A DNA stretch of 64,000 bases from Pterois miles (lineage: Eukaryota; Chordata; Actinopteri; Perciformes; Scorpaenidae), in contig CAMQGK010000341.1 of the NCBI GenBank assembly GCA_947000775.1, forward strand, positions 6,586,501 through 6,650,500, read 5' to 3'. Shown here piece after piece: positions 45,037 to 58,980 of this stretch (positions are counted from its first letter, which is position 1; each line of letters starts with the position of its first letter). Below the pieces are notes generated by a model. That model was not told the DNA's origin, searched no databases, and saw nothing but the letters and a program-made list of their open reading frames with translations. A program made the position numbers and the translations under genes.

Positions 45037-46667
45037 ATTTCTTCCCTCATGGCAAATTTCCATCCAGGTGCCTCAGGTGACTTCAGTGCTTCACTGTAGG
45101 TCTGTGGGATTCCGCACACAGCCCTGTAACAGTAATCAACAGATGCATGGTTCTTATCATTATCAGTTCAGTCTGTTTGGTAATCCTTTAAATATCTTGG
45201 AACAACTTTTTCCCGTCTAGGATAGCGAGTGGCTTGGCTATACCTGGGTTTTGTGTCTGAGTTGGTCTCATTTTCATTTTGAACATTTTCTGCTGTTTCA
45301 TCATTTTGTGACACATCTGTGTTAGTACTCTCCTCATTCTTACTTTGTGTCTGGTTCCCTGCTTTATTGTCAACTTGTGAGACATCAGTAGTGTTTTCAT
45401 TTGTAGGATTTCTGCTTTCATATCTCTGGATTTCGGGATCATAATCATCAGTTTGTGTCTGTTGTTCAACTCCGCTCTCTTTGATGAACTTCACCAGTCT
45501 ATGTTTGGACACTTTTTCTGTATGCGGATTAAAGACAAGGTATGCAGGGCTGTTCTTACTGTATCCCACAAATACTCCCCTCTCACACCTGGGATCTAGT
45601 TTCTTGCTATCATGCTTGTATGCATAACACGCAGTCCCAAACACCAACATTTTCCAGAGATCAGGCTTTCTCCCTGTTAGCATTAAGTGTGGAGTATTTT
45701 TGAGTCTGTCATTGTAGCATCTATTTCGAATATGGGCAGCGTTTTGGATAGCATAAGGCCACAAAACCTTTGGTAACCCTTTGTCTAATAATAGACACCT
45801 TCCCATTTCAAAAAGAGTTCTCCACTGTCTCTAGCTTTAGCATCAGCTTGCTTATTTCTGTTATTGGTGAATTTCCCTTCTGTGCATACATTACAGTTTA
45901 CCTCTGTCGGACCTGTAATTTTCATACCATCTACCAAATCTGGTCATTTTAGCACATCTTTGACATTGCAATGTCCTAAGATCTCACGCCATGTTTTCAC
46001 ATCACAAGTTAGGTTCCTGCACAGCATGTCATTTACTGAATCATCATACTGTTGTTGTTGATTTACCATTGTGATGTAGTGGAGTCTTTCATGCTCCTCT
46101 ATGCTGAGCACCGTCCCTTCTTTGGTTATGAATCTGTCTTGTCCTTCCTTGAATATCACGCTGGCTCCATCAGCTGTGGCCGCCTTCACAGAGATGAAGT
46201 CCTGAGGATATGATGGGATGAATAAGGCCTTCTTTAGGGTTACCAGGACAGCTTTTCCATCAATATCACTATAGTAATACAGTAATATAATAACATAGTC
46301 TGTTATAGTTTCACCAGAGTCAGTTTGTTATACAGGGAAATAACTCTCGGCTTACCCTGGCTGGCGTGATGGTCCCGCAGTATTTACGGATCTTTTCGGC
46401 CGTCATCCGCCGCTTCCCTCATTACTAATGAGAGGCTTTTACCGTTAAGAAACCGGATTAGCTCCGCGTAGCATTCTGCATAGTTTCTGGATCTGGGTCC
46501 ACAGAAAGTATTGTGTCTTTCAAACCTTCAAGCCTCATGTGTCCCAGAAACATTACTTCCCAAAGTTTGTAGTTGTTTTGGTCTCCGTCGAAAACTAAAC
46601 GTTGCCATCTTCCTCCTGTAGTCCGTTGCCTGAGCCCAGAACCTGTTGCAGCCTCCTCTTCACCCAT
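45037..46667 (-). pseudogene. Ty1/copia remnant, unit 4
   Basis: Same deletions; protein-level variants identical to unit 3. Confidence 0.85.
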
Positions 46668-47011
46668 ATTTATACAAGGACACCGGGTTTTATCGTCTCT
46701 AACTTATTGATTTTCTTCTGTCATCACAGCTGTCAGGAACAACATCTGTCACTGTGGTACTTGGCGCTGAACAGAGTAGCGAAGCTTCCGCTCTTAAACA
46801 ACTGCCGTAAAACACTAAACAACTGCCGTAAAAAAACTAAAAGCGCGACGTAAAGTCGGTGCAATAGACGTGAAACAAAACAAGTCGTAAACCCAGCAGT
46901 ATCGTGACATAAATACGATTTTAGATAGAAAATACATTTTAACATAAATACAGCAGCAAGATATTTCATCTCAATATTATGAACACAAAATGTGAACACA
47001 AATAAAACTGA

Positions 47012-47331
47012 TGACGTCACATATGTCAACGAGTTTTATTCAATGCTAAGCTAGTTTTGTTGTCATGGTAACAAGTTGCGCATTTTAGCATGGTTCCAAT
47101 ATTCTGTTCTGATGATCAGAACTGAATATTGGAAGTTGTTGCACCTGCACGAGAGCTCACTTTCGTTCCAGCAGACACAGAGAGCAGACACATTTCTGGT
47201 GACTCTTAGCGGCGTCGAGTATCGATAACGCGAGACTTTCCTGTGGATTCAAGCGATCAGCCCAGTGCGCACTTGGAGTTGACAGCTTGTATCGTGTGTG
47301 TCTTTGCGATCAACTTCGTGTCTTCGGAGCT
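47012..47331 (+). promoter_or_regulatory. Promoter region and noncoding first exon of kinase copy 4
   Basis: CRE at 47012-47019, opposed-CCAAT inverted repeat at 47096-47132, donor at 47332. Confidence 0.6.
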
Positions 47332-47965
47332 GTAAGTATTGATTTCCTTATATCAACACTTTATTTTAGTATTTTAAAGTTGATATCCCATAAAAAAAGC
47401 TAATTTATCAGCTAATGGGACAGTGTATTGACTCAGTCACTTCTCTGGCCATATACTTTTAGTTGAAAGGCACAGCTCTTCCTCTGCAGTTAAGTTTACG
47501 ACAGTCTAGTCATCACATTGGGAGAAATCTGTGACCTGACCTCACCTACTGGTTATACTACAGTAGGTGAGGTCATTTGTATTAATGTACATACTAATAT
47601 ACTGTCATTGTTTAGCTACATTTTGCTCCCATTCACTTGGTTCAAAGTGTATTGCGCTAAAGTCTTACTAGACATTACAACTACATTACAGTGTGTTGTA
47701 AAGCATTTCATTGTTTCAATGCTAGACAGCAGATTAAGCAGTTTATGCTTAATTTGAGCATCTTTGCACTGTTTTGTGCTTAATCTGGGAATAGATCTGA
47801 AGATGTTTCTGATTACTTGGACCCTCTTTACATGGCAGATCTTCAGCATCCCTTCACACAGACCTTTAAGTCTTACTCCTGCCTAGACAGAAATAGTTAT
47901 CATTATTTTAAATTCTGTTCTGTCTTTTAAATCACTTTTAGGTTTGGTCCAAGCAACCGGTCCAA

Positions 47966-50900
47966 ATGGCAGTAGTGAAGCTCTCTGTCAGCGACCTGCC
48001 CCAGGTCACCCGAGCCCTAAACTTCATCCAGGTCCAGCTCGCTGAGCTGGTCCAAAACTGTGGCAACATGCGGCAGAAGGGCCTGGTCAGCAACAGCTGC
48101 ATTTTGGAGCTGGAAAACAAACTGCAGAAGGTCCTCCACGAGGTAGGCTTCTCATCTTGGAGCCATTTTTTCTCAGCTGATTCGCCTCTTTATACATTGT
48201 TAAAACTTCAGATAACAAACAGAAAACTTTGGACAAAGCATCAATCAGATTGGACAGATATTTAATAAAAATAAATACACTTTTAAAATCTTATTAACAA
48301 GGCATTATGATGACGACTTAGCCTACTTCAGTAGTACGTGATGGATAAATAATAAATCGTCTTGTCATTCGCAACCTGTTTCTGCAAAAACAAAAATCCC
48401 ATAACCACTCTCACTGAAATGTTGTTTAAAGCAGACATATAAAAAACCCTCACTTGTCAGTGCTTGTGCACATCCATTTGAGTATCTGGAGTACCTACCA
48501 ACCTGCAAACTACATTTTAAAAGGTGTACTATATTTGTCACAACCAATCAGAGCAGACTGGGTTTTTTTTTTCAAAAGGGGGGCTTAAAAAGACAGGCCT
48601 GAAATGAAGCATCTCAGACAGAGGGTGAATGCAACTACGGGTATTTTTAAGACCCTGCAATGACATTTTGGTAATGATTTAATCTAATGAATTTAATCAT
48701 TGTAGTTGTACGTGTTCACTTCTATTCTTATGGACTGCAAAGCAATATCCAGTTGTAATATGATTATTTTCATAACTCCACTGAAGATGAATTTAAATTT
48801 AAAGTATTACACAGTCCCATTGGAGCCACTAAAAAAGGCTTCTTTTCTGATATAACTTCAGCTCAATATACATTTTGTATTTCAACTTTTTTGTCCTTCC
48901 TGTGTTTGATTTAGATCTGCGCAGTCTGCAGGCCTCCTCCGGTAAAACCGGTGAAGGATGACTTTGACATCGGCAAATACATCGCCAGAGGTGCCTTTGG
49001 GTGAGTAAGACAGACTGCTCTCTTTGTGTTCACACTGACTCTTTAGATAGTGCAGAGAGTCCAGTCAAAACAGAAATGAACCTGAAATGTGTCGTAGAGT
49101 TATTTTGTTCCAACTGGACAGTTTCTTTTTGAATCAGAGCTGATATTCAGCCATAGAAGGTGCTCACATTTCCTTTTCCCTCTTGTTAAGGAGTGTAAAC
49201 GTTGTGCGCCACAAGAAGAGTCAGCAGATCTTTGCCATGAAGCAGATCAAGCTGCTTTCTCAGAGACACAGGGATTTCATCCTGATGGAGCGCGACATCC
49301 TCGTCTTCCTTGACAGCCCTTTTGTCGTCTCCATGTTCTGCGCATTTGACACAACGACTCACATGTACATGGTGATGGAGTATGTGGGAGGTAAGGAGCT
49401 TGTTTTGGATTGGTCACACATGCATATACACTATATCCACTGTACACACGTGACACACTCTAAGAAGACCTAAACATAGCAGCTGACCTGTTATGTCTCT
49501 CTCTGACCTTGTAGGTGGGAATCTTGGGAACGTACTGGACAAAAGTCGGCGTTTAAGTGTGTGGAGATCCCGCTTCTACATCGCAGAGGTCGTCTTGGCA
49601 TTAGAGTACATCCACAGCCGCGGCATCATCCACAGAGACCTCAAACCTGACAAGTGAGTGGAGCAAAACTTACAGAAAGTCTCCCAGTACTAATATTTTG
49701 ACACAATCTTGAGGCATATAGTGTAACACGAGACATGTTCTGCTTCCCTCCATTGTAGTCTTCTGATCACAACCACAGGACACATCAAGGTTGCTGATTT
49801 CGGGGTGTCCAAGTGTGGGTCAATGAACATAACCTGTCGGACTAAAAAAGACTGTCAGCGAGTTGCCAGAGAGTTCACTGACAACGAGGTTAGTCTCCTC
49901 TTTTCTTCACTTATTTAAACACGTGTAAATCCTGTTATATGTATTTTCCTACTTCACTTACCATTTCTTCCCCTCTTTCATGTCCTACAGGAGTGTGGCA
50001 CGCCTGACTTTATAGCCCCTGAAGTGCTCAAACACACGGGCTATGGAAAGCCCGTAGACTGGTGGGCCATAGGGATTATCCTCTTTAATTTCCTGTATGG
50101 CGCCCCACCTTTGAATTATCCCCAGGAAGATGACGAGGAAGACGACGAGGAAGATGACGACAATGAGAGCAACACATTCATCATGCTCGAGGACGATGTC
50201 GAAAACTACAACTGTGCGATCAATGGTTAGAATCTTCAGATCCATTCATTATCTTCTCATCACATGCAACCTTTCTACACATTCGTCATTCTAGCAGTTC
50301 TCAATGAATCTTTCTGCATTTTAAAAATGATTCAAAATGCACCCACTTTGTGAATTAACGTTAAAATCTGGCACAAAGTAGCTTTCATTTCTTGTTTCTT
50401 TTAAATTTGGGATTTACATTTTTATGCTAGTTTTATGATGTTTTCCTCTAAGAATTATGTCATTCAGTCCCTTTGGTGATGTCAATTAAATGTAAATGTG
50501 TTTCTTTTCCAGATGACATCCCCTGGCCAGATACACGCTTTTCAATGCCGCAGGATGTCCTGAGCCTCATAAGTCGTCTTTTGGACAAGAACTGCGTGAC
50601 ACGTCTTGGTACAAGTAAGTGACAGCTTTACTAATGACAAACAACATGAGAAACAGAAACTGTATTTTTATTAGAATACTAACTGATGCCATGGTTAGAG
50701 GGGAGCTACATATACAGTGTCCAACAAGTGTTGATGTACAAACTAAAGGTTGTTGTGTCACTTCTTATCCAGGAGGTGCCAATGAGGTGAAAAGACACCC
50801 GTTCTTCAAGGATGTGGACTGGAGCGACCTCCTTAATCAGAAGGCTCCATTTATCCCTGTGGCAGAACCTGATGAGGAGTTTCAAAGTAGGTGCCAACGC

Positions 50901-53900
50901 AGACACACTGACAAAGGCTGCGGTCGAAAAGTCTTTTTCTCTTAGGAAGGTTCCTAACGGAGTGAAATGACTCGCAAGAATCTCAGTAGCAGCCGTGATA
51001 AGAGCTGCTCACAACCTCTAAATGCCAAGGAAAGGGGCTGCAGTGCTTCCTTTCCTATGTCCTTTAGCTTAGGATGCACTGGAGCGTCCTTTACCAAAGG
51101 AAAGGAGATCATGCCGTCCCACAATTCCTTGCAGCCATAACATTTAGAGTGACGCATCAATCTGCTGTTCATGAAAACAAATAATATGCTTATGTTGCAT
51201 ATTGTAGCGTATTATGTTGGCTTGTTAGTGGACAGTGACATCCATCTGGTTTCAAGTCATTTTGAATTATTTATTAATTTTGAACATGTAAAACAAACAA
51301 GAATAACAAATAAAATGAACAGTAAACATATAGCAAACTTTCAATAAACAAATAATCAATATCTGTAAAGAAACATTACATGTCCAAAATGGAATGGGAA
51401 GAGTTCAGTCTACACATGGTCCTCCCCCTTCTCCATAACTCAATATTTAAAATATATTCCTTTTTTATTCATTTTTTATTAAGTCATATTTTTCACCGCT
51501 CCACGTTAGGCCAGATAACTATTATATGTTGATGTGAAGTGTTCCAGCAGCAGAATGACCTGTGGTATCTCTGAAGTCCTCATGAATTTTTCTTCACCTT
51601 TCCTTCATCTCATGACGTTTTCCATTGAGGTCAAGGAAAAGTGGATAGGAAATGACATCATTTTATGACTCTTCGACCACAGCCTCATGTCTGACGTTGT
51701 TTTGTCGGTAATGTCTGGTGTGAATTTCAATTTGGATAAATATGTCAGTCTTTCCCATCACTTAACACGCGTTAATTGTTGCAGCATATCCTCCAGTGCT
51801 GTCCGACGTCAGCTCCGATGATGATGACGATGATGATGATTATGATGATGATGATTACCAGCATGAATCATCTGCAGAGCCAGCGGACTTCTGCTATGTT
51901 GCCTTCCGCTTCAAGGAGGTAGGCTACAGTTTTCCTCCAGCTCCTCACCTCTCACTGCTGGTTGAGACTGTATTAATCGGTTTCTCACTACTGAATGAAC
52001 ATTGAATAGAAATAACTGACAGCGGTTTTCTCTTAAATCTCCAGCAGCACAGCAGCCCCCCGCCCATGTCCACCTGCAGGCCGATGAATCGGGACCTGTT
52101 GTCAGAACCGGACGACTCCGGTGTGGACAGTGTTGAATACTCCGTCAAGGAGGCCTCCGTTAAGAAAGGCATCAAAAACTACACCATGGACTTGTCCAAA
52201 GAGGACGACTCCGTTAAGAAAGGCATCAAAAACTACACCATGGACTTGTCCAAAGAGGACGACTCCGTTAAGAAAGGCATCAAAAACTACACCATGGACT
52301 TGTCCAAAGAGGACGACTCCGTGAAGAAAGGCATCAAAAACTGCACCATGGACTTGTCCAAAGAGGACGACTCTGTGAAGAAAGGCATCAAAAACTACAC
52401 CATGGACTTGTCCAAAGAGAAGAAAGGCATCAAAAACTACACCATGGACTTGTCCAAAGAGGAAGACTCCGTTAAGAAAGGCATCAAAAACTGCACCATG
52501 GACTTGTCCAAAGAGGACGACTCCGTGAAGAAAGGCATCAAAAACTACACCATGGACTTGTCCAAAGAGGACGACTCCGTGAAGAAAGGCATCAAAAACT
52601 ACACCATGGACTTGTCCAAAGAGAACAAAGGCATCAAAAACTGCACCATGGACTTGTCCAAAAAGAAGAAAGGCATCAAAAACTGCACCATGGACTTGTC
52701 CAAAGAGAAGAAAGGCATCAAAAACTGCACCATGGACTTGTCCAAAGAGAAGAAAGGCATCAAAAACTGCACCATGGACTTGTCCAAAGAGGACGACTCC
52801 GTGAAGAAAGGCGTCAAAAACTACACCATGGACTTGTCCAAAGAGGACGACTCCGTTAAGAAAGGCGTCAAAAACTACACCATGGACTTGTCCAAAGAGG
52901 ACGACTCCGTGAAGAAAGGCATCAAAAACTGCACCATGGACTTGTCCAAAGAGGACGACTCCGTGAAGAAAGGCAACAAAAACTGCACCATGGACTTGTC
53001 CAAAGAGGACGACTCCGTGAAGAAAGGCAACAAAAACTACACCATGGACTTGTCCAAAGAGGACGACTCCGTTAAGAAAGGCATCAAAAACTGCACCATG
53101 GACTTGTTCAAAGAGAAGAAAGGCATCAAAAACTACACCATGGACTTGTCCAAAGAGGACGACTCTGTGAAGAAAGGCATCAAAAACTACACCATGGACT
53201 TGTCCAAAGAGAAGAAAGGCATCAAAAACTGCACCATGGACTTGTCCACAGATGACTCTGTGAAGAAAGGCATCAAAAATTGCACCATGGACTTGTCCAA
53301 AGAGGACGACTCCGTTAAGAAAGGCGTCAAAAACTGCACCATGGACTTGTCCAAAGAGGACGACTCCGTGAAGAAAGGCATCAAAAACTACACCATGGAC
53401 TTGTTCAAAGAGGAGAAAGTCATCAAAAACTACTCCATGGACTTGTCCAAAGAGGACGACTCCGTGAAGAAAGGCATCAAAAACTACACCATGGACTTGT
53501 CCAAAGAGGACGACTCTGTGAAGAAAGGCATCAAAAACTGCACCATGGACTTGTCCAAAGAGAAGAAAGGCATCAAAAACTGCACCATGGACTTGTCCAA
53601 AGAGGACGACTCCGTGAAGAAAGGCGTCAAAAACTACACCATGGACTTGTCCAAAGAGGACGACTCCGTGAAGAAAGGCATCAAAAACTGCACCATGGAC
53701 TTGTCCAAAGAGGACGACTCCGTGAAGAAAGGCAACAAAAACTGCACCATGGACTTGTCCAAAGAGGACGACTCCGTGAAGAAAGGCAACAAAAACTGCA
53801 CCATGGACTTGTCCAAAGAGGACGACTCCATTAAGAAAGGCGTCAAAAACTACACCATGGACTTGTCCAAAGAGGACGACTCTGGTGAGGACAGCGTTGA

Positions 53901-54093
53901 ATACTCTTTCGAGGACAACTTTGTTGAGGACAATGACCATCGTAATGTTGATGGCAATGTTGATGACAAAACCCTGTCAAAGCTAAATCCTCTCCTTATT
54001 CCCAGTCCAGAGACAAAATTCATGGACCTCTTGAGGAGTGCAATCAAGCCAATGATGTGGCTGACCCTCAGCTTTGGTGCACTGTGGGACTAA
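47966..54093 (+). CDS. MAST-like serine/threonine kinase with repeat tail, copy 4 (1121 aa)
   Basis: Coding exons: 47966-48142, 48915-49000, 49191-49390, 49515-49653, 49759-49888, 49991-50225, 50513-50614, 50773-50886, 51785-51918, 52045-54093; frame continuous (3366 nt). It is like copy 3, with the same 12-nt acidic insertion and the same TTAAG acceptor. The predicted protein differs from copy 3 only by one additional 14-residue unit in the KEKKG cluster of the tail. This makes copies 3 and 4 the most recent pair over the gene body. Confidence 0.85.
52156..53868 (+). repeat. Coding minisatellite of kinase copy 4 (34 units)
   Basis: Same order of variants as copy 3 plus one extra 42-nt unit in the short-unit cluster (about 52664-52789), a one-unit expansion caught between near-identical neighbours. 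Confidence 0.97.
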
Positions 54094-54132
54094 TAAAGGA
54101 ATATCTTATCTTATCTTATCTTATCTTATCTT
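54080..54132 (+). terminator. LINE-tail-like stop, poly(A) signal and TATCT repeat, copy 4
   Basis: Stop at 54091-54093 overlaps AATAAA at 54092-54097; six ATCTT repeats. Confidence 0.75.
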
Positions 54133-54489
54133 TGATAGCATGTAGAAGATTCTAGAGGCCGATGAGCCGGGTTCTGTGTGTGTGTTTGTATATATGTATA
54201 TAAATAATTTATAAATAAAAAAATGAAAAATGACAGTGGATGTAATGAATCTTTCTGAATATAACAATAACGCTAACTAGTTAAGAGTAGCCATTAGTGA
54301 GCGTACAGTGGAGACACATAAAAAGCAAAAATAGTATTTTGGATTTTCACTATTACATTATTCTCTACTGTGGCGAGCAAGATTAACATTTGTTTTTCAT
54401 TGAGGGATGCCAGTTTTATGACAAACAAAGTTTTGGCATTTATACTCAAAAAATAAGGACTTCACCATGTGCATAATAGATGACAGCGG

Positions 54490-54670
54490 GGCTGACTGCG
54501 GCTCAGAGGGTAGAGCAGGTCGTCCGCCATTTGGAAGCTCGTGGTTCCATTCCCGGTTGCTCCGGTCACACGTCGAGCAAGACACTTAAACCCAAATAGC
54601 TCCTGAAGGCATAGCCATCAGTGTGTGAATGACTATTTAGATTAGAAAGTTGGCACTTTGCATGGCAGCC
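54490..54670 (+). mobile_element. tRNA-derived SINE fragment, unit 4
   Basis: Same element and layout as in unit 3. Confidence 0.65.
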
Positions 54671-55475
54671 TCTGCTCAGTGCTGATTTATTTGTCACACA
54701 ACTTACGTACTAAATTAACGCCACTTCCGGCATTATTTTCAGCCAAACTGCGATCTTTTCCTCAGCCTAACTGAGGAGTTTTCTTGTCTAAATCTAATGT
54801 TATAATACTGGAATGGGATCCAGTTGTTCCCAGTGTTTTCCCTGTGTTTCCCCTGCCCTTTTGTTTCTCGTCCTGTCTTCCCTTGTCTGTGTCCATGTAT
54901 GGAAGTGTTTGTGCAGGTGAGCGTGGCCTCCAGTCTCCTCCCTGGGGCGGTTGGAGCTGGCACACCTGACCGCAATCTCCAGATATTCAACCCCTGCAGT
55001 ATATCTGCCTGAGCTTACCTTCCATTCTTCACCAGATCGTTCAGTCACCCACCGTGCTAGCACACGTCTCAGGCCAAATACCTTTTGAACCTTGATTTTT
55101 CTTCGAGTGAGAGTTTTTGTACAAATCTGTCTTTTCCTGTGTCCGGTGCTGCTGTCTGCCAGCCTCTCCTGCTCCCTCACCTGCTACTCGCCTGCCTGCC
55201 TCCACTTCCCGATAGTCCACCACAGTAAACAGGGGGGTCTACACTTTGAAGTGATGCATGAATACTAACTCTGCATGAATTTTGTAATTAAAGATCCACT
55301 ACAGGTGCTCCAGCTCCCCAGTTTCATTACCACTAATTGAAGCCAATTACTTTCCAGGCTGTGTGGGTGCATGGATATAAACAGTACAGTAAACAGGGGG
55401 GTCTATGGCAAACATGGCCAATGCAGCCTTGCAGCAATCATGTTTACATGTCAAGGTGTGTAAGGGGTTGGAACT
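54671..55475. other. Unidentified repeat-like block, unit 4
   Basis: Equivalent of 9691-10495; no gene seen. Confidence 0.4.
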
Positions 55476-56122
55476 AGGGCTGTCAAAGTTAACGCGATAA
55501 TAACGTGTTAACGCAAATTTGCTTTAAATTCGCCACTGATTTGTTTAACTCATTAATGCAATCAAGATTTCGGAGGGTGTAGCGGACTCAGTTTAATGGT
55601 AGAGTAAAGATACTGGTCTCACATAAAACTTGAAAACCATGAATCCATTGGTACTAACTAGTCATAGTTGACACCACAAGCTAGTCATACTAGCTTGTTG
55701 TGAAGGAGGTTAAATAACGCTCTGAACTTGTCCTAAATTTTGGTGAGGAAAAACTTCTCAAAGGGCTCCCTTGACCTCTGACCTCAATGAAAATGGGTTC
55801 TTTGGGTACCCATGAGTCTGCATTTTACAGACAGGATTTTATGATAATCGCATTGCAGCTTCAGTACACTGACACACTGACAGCTGTTGTTGCCTGTTGG
55901 GCTTGAGTTTGACATGTTAAGATTGGAGCATATTTTTATACTAAATATTATTGTTTTATGATTTCCAGTTATGAATATATATCATACAACATATTCACCC
56001 ACTCTCATGCTGATAAGGGTTTAAATACTTGACAAATCTCCTTTAAAGAACATTTTGAGCAGATGAATGAAGTGATTAATTCGCGACTAATTGTGATTAA
56101 CTATTTGAATCGACTGGCAGGT
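55476..56122. mobile_element. Nonautonomous hAT-like MITE, unit 4
   Basis: Lacks the private substitutions of unit 3 (it reads GGGTTTAAATAC), so over this block unit 4 is closer to units 1 and 2. Confidence 0.7.
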
Positions 56123-56351
56123 TTAGTTTGAACATTTGGAAAAGCTAACTCTCCTGCTGACACATTTCCGTCCAGCAACATTACATCTCTGATCTGGATG
56201 TCAGTGCACAGCCTGCCCACGAAGGTTCACAGCTAAACTCAAGCACACCTCTCAGCAATATTTTCCTGAGAGTTCACACTCATCAGTGTGTATTGCTAAT
56301 CTTCTTATTCCACTGCCAGTCGGATTACCTGACTGCTGATTTGTTAAGAAG

Positions 56352-57936
56352 AATAAGAGAATAAGATATTCCTTTATTAGTCCCACAGTGGGGAAATTTA
56401 CACGTTACAGCAGCAATACAAATAAAATAAATTAGTATATACATAATAGAAAATAGAAAAAAAAGTAAAGAGAAAAAATGTGTCCATCATATCAATGATA
56501 TAATTGTACATAAAGTCCTTATTGCACTTATGTCCAGTGAGTTTGTTGTGAATGTGACTGTGATTGTGGTTTACTGGGAGCAGTGCTGGTTGTGGAGTCT
56601 AACAGCTGCAGGCAGGAAGGACCTTCTGTAACGCTCCTTCGTACACTTAGGGTGTAGCAGCCTGTCACTGAAGGAGCTCTCCAGAGCTCTGATGGTGTCT
56701 CTCATGGGGTGGGAGTCCTTCTCCATCATGGATGACAGCTTAGCCGTCATCCTCCTCTCTCCCACCACCTGCACTGTGTCCAGAGAGCATCCCAGGACAG
56801 AGCTGGCCCTTTTGATGATCTTATCCAGCCTCTTCCTGTCTGCAGCTGTGATGCTGCTGCCCCAGCAAACCACTCCATAAAATATGGCTGATGCCACAAC
56901 AGTGTCATAAAAAGTTTTCACTAGTGTCCCCTGCACTCCAAAAGACCTCAGTCTCCTGAGCAGATACAGCCTGCTCTGGCCTTTCTTATGGAGTGCAGAG
57001 GAGTTTGTTGTCCAGTCCAGTTTATTGTTCAGGTGAACACCCAGGTATTTATAAGATGTCACCATCTCAATGTCTGATCCCTGGATGTTCACCAGTGTTG
57101 GAGGGGGATGAGTTTGCCTGCGGAAATCCACCACCAGCTCTTTAGTTTTCCCTGCGTTGATCTGGAGGTGGTTCCGCAGGCACCAGTTCACAAAGTCCTG
57201 GGAAAGTTCTCTGTACTCCCCATCGTCCCCATCAGTGATGAGGCCGACGATAGCAGAGTCATCAGAGAACTTCTGCAGGTGACAGGTTGGTGAGTTGTAA
57301 GTGAAGTCTGCAGTGTAGAGCGTGAAGAGGAACGGAGCCAGAACCGTTCCCTGCGGGGCCCCCACACTGCAGACCACCGTGTCTGAAATGAAGTCCTGTG
57401 TCCTCACAAACTGTGGGCGGTTTGTGAGGTAGTCCAGTATCCAGGATGTAAGATGTTGATCTACCCCTGCAGTCTCCAGTTTGTCCCCCAGAAGTGTCGG
57501 CTGGATGGTGTTGAAAGCACTGGAGAAATCAAAGAACATGATCCTCACAGTGCTCCCAGGCTTCTCCAGGTGAGACAGAGCTCGGTCCACAAGGAAGATG
57601 ACGGCATCATCCACCCCAATGCCAGGTTGATAGGCAAACTGTAGTGGGTCCATGGATGGACTCACCACAGGGCGGAGATGTTGGAGGACCAGGCGCTCCA
57701 GGGCCTTCATCAGGTGGGATGTTAATGCCACCGGCCTGAAGCTGCTGGGGTCCTTGGGGTGTGGGGTCTTGGGCACAGGTACCACGCAGGCTGTCTTCCA
57801 CAGTTGTGGTACCTTCCTCAGCTTCAGGCTCAGGTTGAATAGACGTCCAAAAGTCCCACACAGCTGATCTGCGCAGGACTTCAGGAGCCTGGAGCTGATG
57901 CCATCTGGACCCGTAGCCTTCCTGTTGAATAAACCT
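56352..57936 (-). mobile_element. 5'-truncated LINE (Rex1/L2-like), unit 4
   Basis: Same truncation point; one extra A in the A run near 56460 and TTTACTGGG in place of TCTACTGGG near 56570. Confidence 0.8.
56571..57926 (-). CDS. LINE reverse transcriptase, 5'-truncated open frame, unit 4
   Basis: Identical in protein to the unit 3 frame over the 404-codon part. Confidence 0.85.
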   Translation of the reverse strand, partial: NRKATGPDGISSRLLKSCADQLCGTFGRLFNLSLKLRKVPQLWKTACVVPVPKTPHPKDPSSFRPVALTSHLMKALERLVLQHLRPVVSPSMDPLQFAYQPGIGVDDAVIFLVDRALSHLEKPGSTVRIMFFDFSSAFNTIQPTLLGDKLETAGVDQHLTSWILDYLTNRPQFVRTQDFISDTVVCSVGAPQGTVLAPFLFTLYTADFTYNSPTCHLQKFSDDSAIVGLITDGDDGEYRELSQDFVNWCLRNHLQINAGKTKELVVDFRRQTHPPPTLVNIQGSDIEMVTSYKYLGVHLNNKLDWTTNSSALHKKGQSRLYLLRRLRSFGVQGTLVKTFYDTVVASAIFYGVVCWGSSITAADRKRLDKIIKRASSVLGCSLDTVQVVGERRMTAKLSSMMEKDSHPMRDTIRALESSFSDRLLHPKCTKERYRRSFLPAAVRLHNQHCSQ

Positions 57937-58980
57937 CTGTGTGTTTTCCCTCTCCTTCTTCCCTCAAGCTCTCTTTATCTTGCGAGTGTGTCCAGACAGA
58001 CGATGCAGCCAGTAATCATTTGGTTGCAGCTGGTAGTATGGCAAAATTGCATCATATCCAAGAGTTCCATCTTAGACCCGCCATGAATACTACCTGAAGA
58101 CATTCACGGACATGTTCTGCTCATTTTCTTGTCTGAAGGAGACGCTTTGTTTGCTTGAGTGAAACATTCCTGTAAGAACTTGCATAACAATGATGCACAT
58201 TTAGCAGGGCTGGATAGTCTCCTACATCACATAGTGCTGTGTTTGTTCTTTATATTAAGCATGCCTGCATAATTTGGAATATCTCTGCTAATTAACCTTG
58301 TGGTGTTAATTTGTGCAAAGCTTTCTAGATTGTAAATGGCCTCTCACAGCTGCTCTGTAATGCCTGTCTGCTCCGTGTGCAACAGTTGCAAGTAAAACAC
58401 CGGTCTCAGAGTGTGTAAACTGGCAAAAACAAAGGCCCTCATCTGTATCCCCTCTCAAATATGCATGCGTCCACATACACGCAAGCACAAAAACACGCTG
58501 GTCTTGTTCTTTCAACTCCCTCTGCAGCCCTGAAAATGCATTCAGCCCCGCTACTGCAATGGACAAAATGTTTTTTTGTTAATTTTCTCTGTTCTGCTCC
58601 AGTCGGTGCAATGGCTAAATTGCTGCTTATTAGAGGGGATGCGGCCACACAGTGTACTAGGTCCATCCTGTTCCCCAATGTATGGGAAATGACTCCACTA
58701 TTACGTGGAGGAAAGGAAAAGCATTAAGGGTGAGTGTATGCTGATGATGATCATGTGATGATTGTTGAATTCTTAAAGCAACCTAGAACTTGCACAAACT
58801 GAGTATGCATAATAAGTATACTCAATATGCAGTATAATAGAATAGTTTAAAAAATGAGTTCGTATTTTAGCACTTCTGGTTCCCTCGTCTGGAAGTCAAC
58901 AATACAAAAAACTGTTTTCTGAATGGGTTTTTAATCAGATTAAGATTTAATCAGATTTTAACGGTTTGTTTTATGACATA
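57937..58980. other. One-kilobase stretch without recognised features, unit 4
   Basis: No gene supported; carries CATGCCTGCATAAT as in unit 1, unlike units 2 and 3. Confidence 0.4.
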